From positions 10,292,001-10,356,000 of the forward strand of contig CM059621.1 of the NCBI GenBank assembly GCA_030435675.1: DNA of 64,000 nucleotides, in the 5' to 3' direction. Shown in pieces: positions 12,556 through 23,848 of the stretch. Each line of letters starts with the position of its first letter. Positions within the stretch are counted from its first letter, which is position 1. Source of the DNA: Steinernema hermaphroditum. Its lineage: Eukaryota > Nematoda > Chromadorea > Rhabditida > Steinernematidae. The notes under the pieces are model-generated. The model was not told the DNA's origin and searched no databases. It worked only from the letters and a program-made list of their open reading frames with translations. Position numbers and translations under genes: made by a program.

Positions 12556-13620
12556 TCGTAAACTCGTAAACTCGTAAACTCGTAAACTCGTAAACTCGTA
12601 AACTCGTAAACTCGTAAACTCTCGTAAACTCGTAAACTCGTAAACTCGTAAACTCGTAAACTCGTAAACTCGTAAATCACTCGTAAACTCGTAAACTCGT
12701 AAACTCGTAAACTCGTAAACTCGTAAACTCGTAAACTCGTAAACTCGTAAACTCGTAAACTCGTAAACTCGTAAACTCGTAAACTCGTAAACTCGTAAAC
12801 TCGTAAACTCGTAAACTCGTAAACTCGTAAACTCGTAAACTCGTAAACTCGTAAACTCGTAAACTCGTAAACTCGTAAACTCGTAAACTCGTAAACTCGT
12901 AAACTCGTAAACTCGTAAACTCGTAAAACTCGTAAACTCGTAAACTCGTAAACTCGTAAACTCGTAAACTCGTAAACTCGTAAACTCGTAAACTCGTAAA
13001 CTCGTAAACTCGTAAACTCGTAAACTCGTAAACTCGTAAACTCGTAAACTCGTAAACTCGTAAACTCGTAAACTCGTAAACTCGTAAACTCGTAAACTCG
13101 TAAACTCGTAAACTCGTAAACTCGTAAACTCGTAAACTCGTAAACTCGTAAACTCGTAAACTCGTAAACTCGTAAACTCGTAAACTCGTAAACTCGTAAA
13201 CTCGTAAACTCGTAAACTCGTAAACTCGTAAACTCGTAAACTCGTAAACTCGTAAACTCGTAAACTCGTAAACTCGTAAACTCGTAAACTCGTAAACTCG
13301 TAAACTCGTAAACTCGTAAACTCGTAAACTCGTAAACTCGTAAACTCGTAAACTCGTAAACTCGTAAACTCGTAAACTCGTAAACTCGTAAACTCGTAAA
13401 CTCGTAAACTCGTAAACTCGTAAACTCGTAAACTCGTAAACTCGTAAACTCGTAAACTCGTAAACTCGTAAACTCGTAAACTCGTAAACTCGTAAACTCG
13501 TAAACTCGTAAACTCGTAAACTCGTAAACTCGTAAACTCGTAAACTCGTAAACTCGTAAACTCGTAAACTCGTAAACTCGTAAACTCGTAAACTCGTAAA
13601 CTCGTAAACTCGTAAACTCG
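12556..13620. repeat. (TAAACTCG)n octamer array, about 133 copies
   Basis: A 1,065-bp array of the 8-bp unit TAAACTCG. Only a few indels occur, near 12617, 12674 and 12926; from about 12930 to 13618 the array is perfect. Octamer x 3 = 24 bp, so all three minus-strand frames read the same octapeptide (VYEFTSLR in cyclic order) with no stop, whereas the plus strand has a TAA in each frame. The unit is the reverse complement of CGAGTTTA, nearly the GAGTTTAC word of the adjacent minisatellite. Long minus-strand reading frames of 315-373 codons are a consequence of this composition and are not taken as genes. Confidence 0.97.
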
Positions 13621-13667
13621 ACACATTTCACCTACCACTGACTAGTTCTTTCTTTTGAGTTTACATC
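13621..13667. repeat. partial 52-bp minisatellite monomer between octamer array and retroelement
   Basis: A single monomer fragment (ACATTTCACCTACCACTGAC...) resumes right after the octamer array. It is cut at 13667 by the retroelement insertion. Its last 13 bases, TTGAGTTTACATC (13655-13667), are repeated at 14952-14964 after the retroelement and act as the target-site duplication. Confidence 0.9.
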
Positions 13668-14910
13668 AAGGTTACGGTTGAAACGCTGAAACTTGCGAAA
13701 GACAGCATTCTCGTCCCTCTGACTGCAATCCTGAACTGGTGTCTTCGAAACTGTGCGGTTCGCGTCGACGATTCTGCTGTTCAAGAAGGGAGACCCGATG
13801 CTGCTGAAGAACTACAGGCCGATATCATTGCTCTCCGCTGTGTACAAGATTCTAACAAAGGTGATTGTCACTCGGATTGAGCGGATTTTGGATGCTGAGC
13901 AGCCAGAAGAGCAAGCGGGATTCCGAAGAAGCTACTCCACCGTCGACCACCTTCAAGCCGTGAATCTTCTGGTGGAGAAGACGCGCGAATACAGGATACC
14001 GCTCTTCATCGCTTTCATCGACTTTGAGAAGGCGTTCGACTCCGTGGAAATCAACGCTGTGTGGAACGCGATAAGGCGACAAGGAGTTCCGGACCTTAAC
14101 TTCAGAGAGCTCGACTGGCAAGACTTTGGGATCAACATCAATGGTACGAAGCTCTCGAATCTTCGATTTGCAGACGATATCGCGTTGATCGCCAACACAG
14201 AAGAAGAGCTGCAGCAGATGGTGTCCGAACTCGACGAAGCGTCCAGAAGAAGCGTTCTTAGAATGAACCGGGTGAAGACAAAGATTCTGGCCACAGAGGA
14301 AGCGTCGATTATACTGAACGGAGAAGAAATCGAACAAGTCGAAGCTTTCATCTACCTCGGGCAGGAAGTCAGGCTGAGGAGAGACCACTACAAGGAGATC
14401 ACCCGAAGAATCCAGAGTGGATGGAACGTCTTCAGACGGTACAAGGATTTCCTGACCTCCAGAAGCGTCCTGATGCGATGGAAACGAAGACTTTTCGATC
14501 AATGCGTTCTCCCCGCCATGCTGTACGGATCCGAAACTTGGTCGCTCACGAAGTCGGCGAGGAAGAGGCTTGCGACCACTCAACGACGGATGGAACGCCG
14601 AATGGCCGGAGTCCGTCTGCTAGACAAGAGGACCAACGAATGGCTCCGAGGCGTCACGAAGGTGAAGGACATCGACGAAGCGGCAAGAAGAAGGAAGTGG
14701 AACTTCGCCTGGAAGATGGCGAACGGAAGCCCGGAGAAGTGGTACAATCGACTCGAAGAATGGCGCCCGCCTGTGAAGAGACCTCTCGGAAGACCTCGGA
14801 CCCGATGGAGCGATGACTTAACGAAGAAAGTAGGCAGCAGAAGATGGCGACATCGAGCGATACAAGAAACCAGGCAGCGATGGATAGATTTGGGGTGCGA
14901 CAACGTGTAA
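13668..14910 (+). pseudogene. reverse transcriptase fragment, frameshifted and internally deleted
   Basis: The first ~85 bp encode LAKDSILVPLTAILNWCL in one frame. The rest reads in another frame from about 13750 (STILLFKKGD, NYRPISLLSAVYK), so there is a frameshift near 13750 and no ATG. RT motif A is present (AFIDFEKAFDS, about 14015-14045) and motif C is FADD (about 14170-14180). The usual segment between them, including motif B (RQGD..SP), is missing: the sequence jumps from AIRRQGVP to LNFRELDWQDFG near 14093. The deletion kept the frame, leaving a 385-codon frame that is open but cannot be an active polymerase. The 3' part (SETWSL...RPRTRWSDDL) is intact. Confidence 0.85.
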
Positions 14911-14951
14911 TATGTTAGATATCGCAATAAAATTCGTAATTCGTAAATTCG
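13668..14951 (+). mobile_element. truncated RTE-like non-LTR retrotransposon with 13-bp target-site duplication
   Basis: A 1,284-bp insertion between two copies of TTGAGTTTACATC. Removing it rebuilds a normal minisatellite monomer. It encodes reverse-transcriptase sequence without an endonuclease domain, so it is 5' truncated. After the stop codon at about 14910 there is only a very short 3' tail ending in short direct repeats (ATTCGTAATTCGTAAATTCG). RTE-clade elements are known for short 3' UTRs ending in short tandem repeats. The remaining protein ends with the LGRPRTRWSDDL type of tail common in nematode copies of these elements. Confidence 0.88.
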
Positions 14952-15280
14952 TTGAGTTTACATCGTAGGAGACATCTCTTCTACCACTGACTATTTCTTT
15001 TTTTTTTTTTAGTTTATTACATCGTAGGAGACATCTCTTCTACCACTGAATATTTCTTTCTTTTGACTTTGGATCAAAGGAGGCATCTCTCCTACTACTG
15101 ACTATTTCTTTCTTTTGACTTTGGATCAAAGGAGACATCTCTCCTACTACTGACTATTTCTTTTTTTTTGAGTTCGGTCAAAGGAGACATTTTGCCTACC
15201 ACTGACTATTTCTTTCTTTTGAGTTTATTACATCGTATACATATAATACATATTATATTACATTACAGTTTATTACATCG
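14952..15280. repeat. minisatellite block 2, degenerate
   Basis: About five degenerate 52-bp monomers follow the retroelement, including a variant with GAGTTTATTACATCG in place of GAGTTTACATCG. The block ends in an AT-rich patch (15236-15266, TATACATATAATACATATTA) and the first copy of AGTTTATTACATCG at 15267-15280, which borders the next insert. Confidence 0.88.
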
Positions 15281-15827
15281 GCGGAGTGTCGCGTGTCGCG
15301 GTGGCGAGCGGTCGGTCCCTCCGGTCGCTCTCTGAGAGTCGGGTTGGTCAGACAGCAAACCCTGCGGCAGTTGTGAGTGTTCCGGCTTCCAGAGGGAATT
15401 GGGACACCCGGAAGCCGTAGTCCCACCACCGCTGACAACAAGATGTGCGACGCCAGAAATCCGACGTCCGACGCTGCGTGAGATGTCATCCCGAAGGTTT
15501 CCGACGCTCTGAGGACACCAACACTGAGGAAGATGCAGCCCCCGAACCACGGACTCATCTCTCCGTAGCAGATGCGAGCTCAGAAGCCTCCTCTGACGCA
15601 GAAGCCTCCTCAAACGCCCCGAGAAGAAAAAGTTCGGCCGCCATTTCCGGAGTTTCGCCGATTCCCAGATGCCCCGTGAAGCGCGCCGTCTCCCACCGGT
15701 TCGACATCAACGCCGCGCCAGGAATGAAGCCGTCTATAAGTGATATCCTCTGTTGTCTATTAATCGGTGTCATGCAAGGCGTAACGCCTTTGATTCATGA
15801 AGTAAAACCGTGAAATCGTGAAAATCG
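15281..15827 (+). mobile_element. 547-bp retroelement-like insert with 14-bp flanking duplication
   Basis: A GC-rich unique segment sits between two copies of AGTTTATTACATCG (15267-15280 and 15828-15841). Its right end carries a small tandem tail (CGTGAAATCGTGAAAATCG), much like the tandem tail of the nearby RTE copy. This would fit a non-autonomous non-LTR element or a 5'-truncated copy. A plus-strand frame of 122 codons (15445-15813) has no recognisable domain. Because the GAGTTTATTACATCG monomer variant also occurs at about 15007, 15219 and 16039, the flanking duplication could be chance tandem periodicity rather than a true target duplication. Confidence 0.5.
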
Positions 15828-16158
15828 AGTTTATTACATCGTAGGAGACATCTCTTCTACCACTGACTATTTCTTTCTTTTGAGTTCGGATCAAAGGAGA
15901 CATTTCACCTACCACTGACTATTTCTTTCTTTTGAGTTCGGATCAAAGGAGACATTTCACCTACTACTGACTATTTCTTTCTTTTGAGTTTACATCGTAG
16001 GGGGGACATCTCTTCTACCACTGACTATTCCTTTCTTTTGAGTTTATTACATCGTAAGAGACACTCCACCTACCACTGACTATTTCTTTCTTTTGAGTTC
16101 GGAGCAAAGGAGACATCTCTCCTACCACTGACTATTTCTTTCTTTTGAGTTTACATCG
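15828..16158. repeat. minisatellite block 3, right end of the array
   Basis: About six further 52-bp monomers, some with the TTATTACATCG variant or small indels. The last recognisable piece is GAGTTTACATCGGAG at about 16147-16158, after which unique sequence begins. Confidence 0.9.
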
Positions 16159-16746
16159 GAGTATGTATTTCATATGCATTCTTTTTTTCTCGAGCTGCAG
16201 AATGGGCAAGCTCCAGCGATCGTAGGTACTGTATTGCACGATACAGAAGGATTATAAGTTAGAACAGAAGCGTCTATACAAGAAATGCAATACCAAGGAA
16301 GTCCAAGGTGTTAAATGAGACCATTGGGACGTTGAAGGTGGGACGAGGAGATGAGACAACAAATGCTGAGCAAATTAATCTACGGATGGGTCTACGTTAA
16401 TAATAATTTTGCATAATTTGTACATGATGTAAAACAATTCGTGTCACTATGTACAACGAACAACATCGGTTATGTATACACTGATTCACCGGTATCAATG
16501 TTTACGTGGATGATTACGCTTCAACGGCTCTTCTTCTCATATCGGTCATCTCCACCACCTAAAACACGAGACTGTATTTATGTCAAGTGTTTTTTATTTA
16601 AACACAGAACTTTCCAAGCCACGCATCTACAACATAAATGCAGATCTATAAGAGAAACTCGCAGGTAGCAAACATACCGCTCAAGTTAATGTTCTCCGGC
16701 GATGAGGCCAGCTCTGACAAGAAAATTGAAGATGGCACCGACACGT
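16159..16746. other. unique intergenic DNA, nothing recognised
   Basis: No reading frame above background, no tRNA-like boxes and no repeat were recognised in this stretch between the minisatellite and the hairpin. Confidence 0.5.
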
Positions 16747-16859
16747 GTTAAACCGCATTCATATATACGGTGACGGTGACCGTAGTGCGAGTCCGTAGTC
16801 GTGGAGGGTTGTCCACCAGGTTATGGTTACCGTCACCGTAGGTATGAAAGCGGCTAAAC
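16747..16859. repeat. imperfect inverted repeat (hairpin) next to the mariner MITE
   Basis: Two arms of about 39 bp with few mismatches: the left reads GTTAAACCGCATTCATA then TACGGTGACGGT, and the right arm (about 16820-16859) is its complement. About 34 bp separate them. The outer end lies directly against the TA of the mariner-type MITE at 16861. It could be the relic of a separate small foldback element; no coding sequence is present. Confidence 0.7.
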
Positions 16860-16862
16860 ATA

Positions 16863-17720
16863 TTGGATTGGTGCATTGAAAATGGGATACTTTTGTAATG
16901 ATTGTTTATTTGTATTGTTTCAACCGTTTCAGTTCATGGTATTTACCATTTAACTGCATAACTTCGACCTACTCCTTGGGCAAAAGCCGGATCTATTGCT
17001 CGTAGAGTATGCGCAGTTTCGAGTCAAAAATTGTTTTGGTCCCATTTTGTCTTATTCGGAGTGATTCCGTCCTATATCGTCATTTCTGGATGAGCACAGG
17101 TGAGAGTAAGATAGGACTAAGAGAGCGCTATATAAACCGTGTCACGACTTTAAGGTGGAGAACAACTTAGGGCGCAGAACCACTTAGCGCTCTTTTTCCA
17201 CATTTGATCTCTATTTCTGCAAAGTAGAAATCAGCTCGTGGAGTCGCTATATGGGTAAGATAGCCGTGAGTGACAGCTGCATGTCCACATTCTGTGTTAC
17301 AGTAATTAACCTATTAGAAATGATGGAGTTAACAGAACATGGTGATACGATAAGGCCATCTTTTTGATATTTGGTCATATTATGATGTATGACGAATACA
17401 GCGATAGGTGCATTCAACAGGCGAGACCCAACGATGTACGTGATTAAAGGCAGTCTACGTCCATCACGCAATTAATGTCATAGGCAGCCCGTCCATCATT
17501 TCGCATTTTGCTATCTCGGGGTGGCAAAAAAATGACCATCAAGACAGAATAGACCTCCAACATCAAGAGGAATGCAATAGATAAGTGGTAAATCATAATG
17601 AGGGGTGAGAGATAAATGAACTGAACAGCGCACCAATAAATTTTGCCGCAAATGGAAGCACGGCACAAAAAAAAAAAATGAATGCTTTCCAAATGTCCCA
17701 TTTTCAATGCACCAACCCAA
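16863..17720. mobile_element. 858-bp mariner-type MITE
   Basis: The terminal inverted repeats begin TTGG(A/G)TTGGTGCATTGAAA and match over 24 bp with one mismatch. They are flanked by TA at 16861-16862 and 17721-17722. The TIR start resembles the TTRGGTTGGTGCA type known from mariner transposons (compare human Hsmar1/MADE1). The interior holds no DDD/E transposase frame. It is therefore non-autonomous or decayed. Confidence 0.8.
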
Positions 17721-17735
17721 TAGAAATCTCCACTT

Positions 17736-18176
17736 TTGGTAGGTGACGTGAAGGACGTAACCGTAACTCGCCTCATCGTTTGGGAAAGGAACTTATCAGA
17801 AGGGGAGTACCTCGGCGGTTTGCGTAAGACCAGTCTCGACATCCGTGGAGATCAAAGGGCACCTCTCATCTGGTGGAGAGACGGTATCAGACGAGTTCAG
17901 TGCTACGGTGCCGCGCAGCAACGCTTCCTCGTTCGGCAACAACGGTACTGCTCTGAAATGCGTTTTAAAGATTTGGTGAAGGGAGCGATGAATTTTCAGG
18001 GGAACAGGTGTTTAGTGTGCTGTGATGGAGACGGAGGTGGTAAGGGTGCACGGGAATGCCGACAACGTGACTGCCAGAATCGCGTTAGTCTTTCATTAGT
18101 GTGTACCGATTTCAATGACAATGAGGAACAGTGGAATATGTACAACGAGGAATTCACAACCGAACCAGATCTATGA
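17736..18176 (+). CDS. orphan reading frame followed by a poly(A) signal
   Basis: Not recognised. A 146-codon frame is open from about 17713 to a TGA at 18174-18176, with AATAAA only 6 nt later at 18183-18188. There is no ATG near the 5' end; the first codon could be a splice acceptor product or a non-ATG start. The product would be soluble, with Cys-rich and acidic stretches (CLVCCDGDGGG, FNDNEEQ). It lies next to a MITE, so it could be the last exon of a small gene or chance. No intron signals settle this. Confidence 0.25.
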   Translation: MVGDVKDVTVTRLIVWERNLSEGEYLGGLRKTSLDIRGDQRAPLIWWRDGIRRVQCYGAAQQRFLVRQQRYCSEMRFKDLVKGAMNFQGNRCLVCCDGDGGGKGARECRQRDCQNRVSLSLVCTDFNDNEEQWNMYNEEFTTEPDL

Positions 18177-18182
18177 TCATAC

Positions 18183-18188
18183 AATAAA
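18183..18188 (+). terminator. AATAAA poly(A) signal after the orphan frame
   Basis: Canonical hexamer 6 nt downstream of the stop codon of the orphan frame at 17736-18176. By itself an AATAAA can be chance in AT-rich DNA. Confidence 0.3.
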
Positions 18189-18806
18189 AATAATACAGTT
18201 GTAAATGAGAGGGGATACAATGCATGATTACAGGACTTAACGAGGTGGCTATGGCATGCCACTATCACACTCGACGAGCACGTCACGCGGAACAACTGAC
18301 AGTAGAGTAGCTCGGAAGAAGTTAGAATCGACTACTTGATAAAACGACTTATCATAGTTGAAAATGACCATCTGTAGGTGTAGAAAGTAAAACACACCCG
18401 GATGCTGAAGACGTACCAATGCTGAAAATCCAAGCACATGCAGGGTGAAAGCTTTAGGAGATCAGCAGAATAAGCAAGAGATCAGAGGACAAGTGCGGTA
18501 GGTTAGGCGAGTGAGTCATCTTCACGGAAACAACGGAAATTGGCAACGGTGTAAGAATGGTTACCAATACATGAATGGTTTGATGGGACATTTAGCACGG
18601 AAGCCAACCTGTTTCCTCGGCTTAAAAGCGTTGACTTGTATGCGAGAAGGTATGTTTGAGCAGTGATTTCCAAGTACGTGCAGTCATCGCGGACGACAGC
18701 GCTAAAGTCAGGAACGAAAGTAATCCTGCGTGACTCAACGAATGCTGAAGGAAGGCCAGCACCCGTCGTTGCTAAAATGTTCAATAAACGCACCAAATCA
18801 TTGCCC

Positions 18807-21384
<2,578 letters not shown>

Positions 21385-21773
21385 TCCACGAAGGTGAATG
21401 ACTCCTCTGCAAGCATCAGCTTATATCGTCGAGCTCGAATTCACGCGATCACGCTTCAGTTTATGTCAAAATGAGTCACGAACCCGAATAATCCAACTCA
21501 TGAATGGAAATTTCTCGAATCTCCCTCGTGATAAAAGAATATCAATGTGCTGTTAGAAAAGTTGGCACAGTGAAAAAAATGTGCTTCCTGGACTATCAAA
21601 AAGACATCACCAAAAAAAACGGTTCTGCTCGTTAGTGCGAAGAACCATTTCGTAAAAACAACCAAAAGTCGAGGAATCTCACCGAAGAACGCATTCGGTC
21701 GATTCCGGATACGGCGGAAACAGGAAGCCGATGGCGGACACATTTAGAAAACACTTAGGAAGGACCAACATAC

Positions 21774-21971
21774 CGTATCGATCGCCGTCAGCATCGATAT
21801 CAGGCTCCGCACGCCGAACAAGGAGAGTGCCGCGCAGCCGATCAGTGGAGTGATTTTGCGCCGCGGAGATGAGTCAAGAGGACGAATGCGCCGCCAGCGC
21901 GCGCAGACCTGCATCGCAGTCGACCCGGGTCGACGCACGGGATTCGCAACGATCGATAATACGCTACTCAT
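21774..21971 (-). CDS. possible 5' exon of an unidentified minus-strand gene
   Basis: An ATG at 21971 opens 66 codons ending exactly at a good donor (ACG|GTATGT at 21773). The segment is GC-rich compared with its surroundings. It encodes a basic N-terminus and one hydrophobic stretch (ITPLIGCAALSLFGVRSLIS). Downstream acceptors do not join it in frame to the first CNNM exon in an obvious way, so it may be an independent short gene, an alternative CNNM first exon, or chance. Confidence 0.25.
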
Positions 21972-22326
21972 AATCGCCCGGGGAGAGTCAGCCGCCCGGG
22001 CCACGGCCGCTGAATCTTCGAATCCGAAAGTTCGATCAGACGTGAGTCGTCCAAATCCGCAAGCGACGGATCACGTCGTTCGTTGTGGGACCATCCAGAA
22101 TAGTTGGGCACTTTGCACCCCTCACTTCACTTGAAATCGACTCAGAGGCAAGCGTTGCGTCGTGAATCCTACGGTCTGGTGCGGTTTGTGTTGCATCACA
22201 TTTCCAGAATCTGCGAGCGATGCGGAGTAGCGAAAGCTACCGTAACCCCAGTCGTCGGAATATGAGATCGTTTACTTTATCATTATACAAGACTGTACAC
22301 CTCGTAGCGCCACTGAAAGACGTCCT

Positions 22327-23848
22327 TCACTTTCCGAAGGAGAGTTTCGACTGCGGAGTGCCGAAGTCCTTGGATGAGACTTTCCGGAACGAAACGAATT
22401 GGTGCCGCCCAAGCACCTTGGCGACGTTGTCGTTCGGGTTGATCACGGCGTACCGAGAATCCTTTTCGTCGGGGCAGAGCAGCACCAGAACTGGTCTGAT
22501 GAGGGACAAAAACCGTTTGCGGAAGTGACGACAACAGCATATGTACACGATGGGATTTGCCGCCGAACTAAACGGACTGTGGTGCAAAGAAGGCGATCCT
22601 CCTCACCTCGAGAACGACAGCGCGTTCAGAGTGAGGCGCAGTCCCTGGCTGATGTGCACGCGATGGTGCAGAATCGTCTCCACGATGAAAATGCCTGCAA
22701 AATCAGAGTAAATCATGACTATGACGACTACGGGGTCACTTGGGAACATAAAGTTAAACCGACGCCAAAATACCATAACTCGAAAGAATACTGGTCGACC
22801 TTCCACGTTCCTTTAGCACACGATACCTTGGATGGGACTGTAGCAGACGAAGTAGAGAAGCATCGAGATGATGAGCATCTTCACGACGGAGCGGCGCAGC
22901 TGCAAGACATGCATCTGCTGGCTCTCGTTGGCTATGTTGGCGCGTTTGGTGCCCCAGAGCACTCGGCCCATCACTGTGTAGAGGACCGTCAACAAGACGA
23001 GTGGCACAAAATATAGGATGGTGCACTCCGCGTACTTGAACATCAGCCTGGAAATCCGAAACTAGAGGAGACCAGGCGTGAGAGCCGACTTCGTTTTGCC
23101 GCTGATCCCCGTCCAGAAGCAGAAGCTGAGCGTGTCGCGGTGGAGAATCCGCTGGAAGAGGAGATAGGGCTGGGCGAAGCCGCAGGCGATGCCCCACACG
23201 AAGAGGAGGACGTACACAGAGGTCTGTCGTGAGAAGCGCTGCATCCGCAGGGGGTTGCAGATGGCCATGAAACGCTCGATCCCGATGGACATCTAAGGGA
23301 CTAGATTACGGTGACTGGGCCCAGGCTCTGTACCTGCATGAGGACGGAAGCGTACAGGAAGTACTCCTGTAGGAACCGTATGATGGGACAAAAAATGGCC
23401 GGAAGAATCCAGCCCTGGTCGACGAGCACCTGGACGATGTCCGGAGTGCAGAACAAGAGGTTCCTGAATGTTGGATATACTGTATGTTGGCCAGGCAATA
23501 GAAGAACGGCGCACCCCAAATCTGCGACGGCCAAGTTGAGAAGAAAGAGGTTTATCGAGGAATGCAGCAGCTTTCGATCGTTGACAATCACAGAAATCAC
23601 GAAAGAGTTTCCAGAGACTCCCTAAAAAGTCGCGTTCTGAGGAACGGGGTTCACCGGGGTCCTACCACGATGACGATAAGCGAGAAGAGGACGGCGAAGA
23701 AAACTTTCAGAGAAACGCCTGAACAGGCGATACAGCGAACCACTGGCGTCGCTACGGTAGAGCTGATGAGAGCTAGAGTGGGGCCCGGGTGCACGGACTC
23801 CAGGAAAGCCAAGGGGGCCGAAGTCGTAGGGAGAGTGCCGTTGGCCAT
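22327..23848 (-). CDS. class A (rhodopsin-like) GPCR, peptide-receptor type
   Basis: Seven-transmembrane receptor, probably for a neuropeptide. The ATG at 23848 is chosen because an acceptor-like TCGTTGCAG lies 30 nt upstream; the N-terminus has an NGT glycosylation site. TM1 ends VFFAVLFSLIVIVVG and TM2 has NLAVADLGCAVLLLPG. The DRY position is occupied by ERF (GIERFMAICNPL). TM5 is ILYFVPLVLLTVLYTVMGRVLWG and TM6 is MLIISMLLYFVCYSPIQG. TM7 ends with NPIVY followed by ICCCRHFRKRF, the latter encoding a possible palmitoylated helix 8. About 415 residues in six exons. The intron before ECL3 is about 130 nt, longer than most here. The receptor subfamily cannot be decided by eye. Confidence 0.82.

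Noticed and set aside
12510..13638. Three overlapping minus-strand reading frames of 315-373 codons made of VYEFTSLR repeats
   Set aside because: They are forced by the stop-free octamer composition, start outside any gene context and show no conserved flanking sequence.
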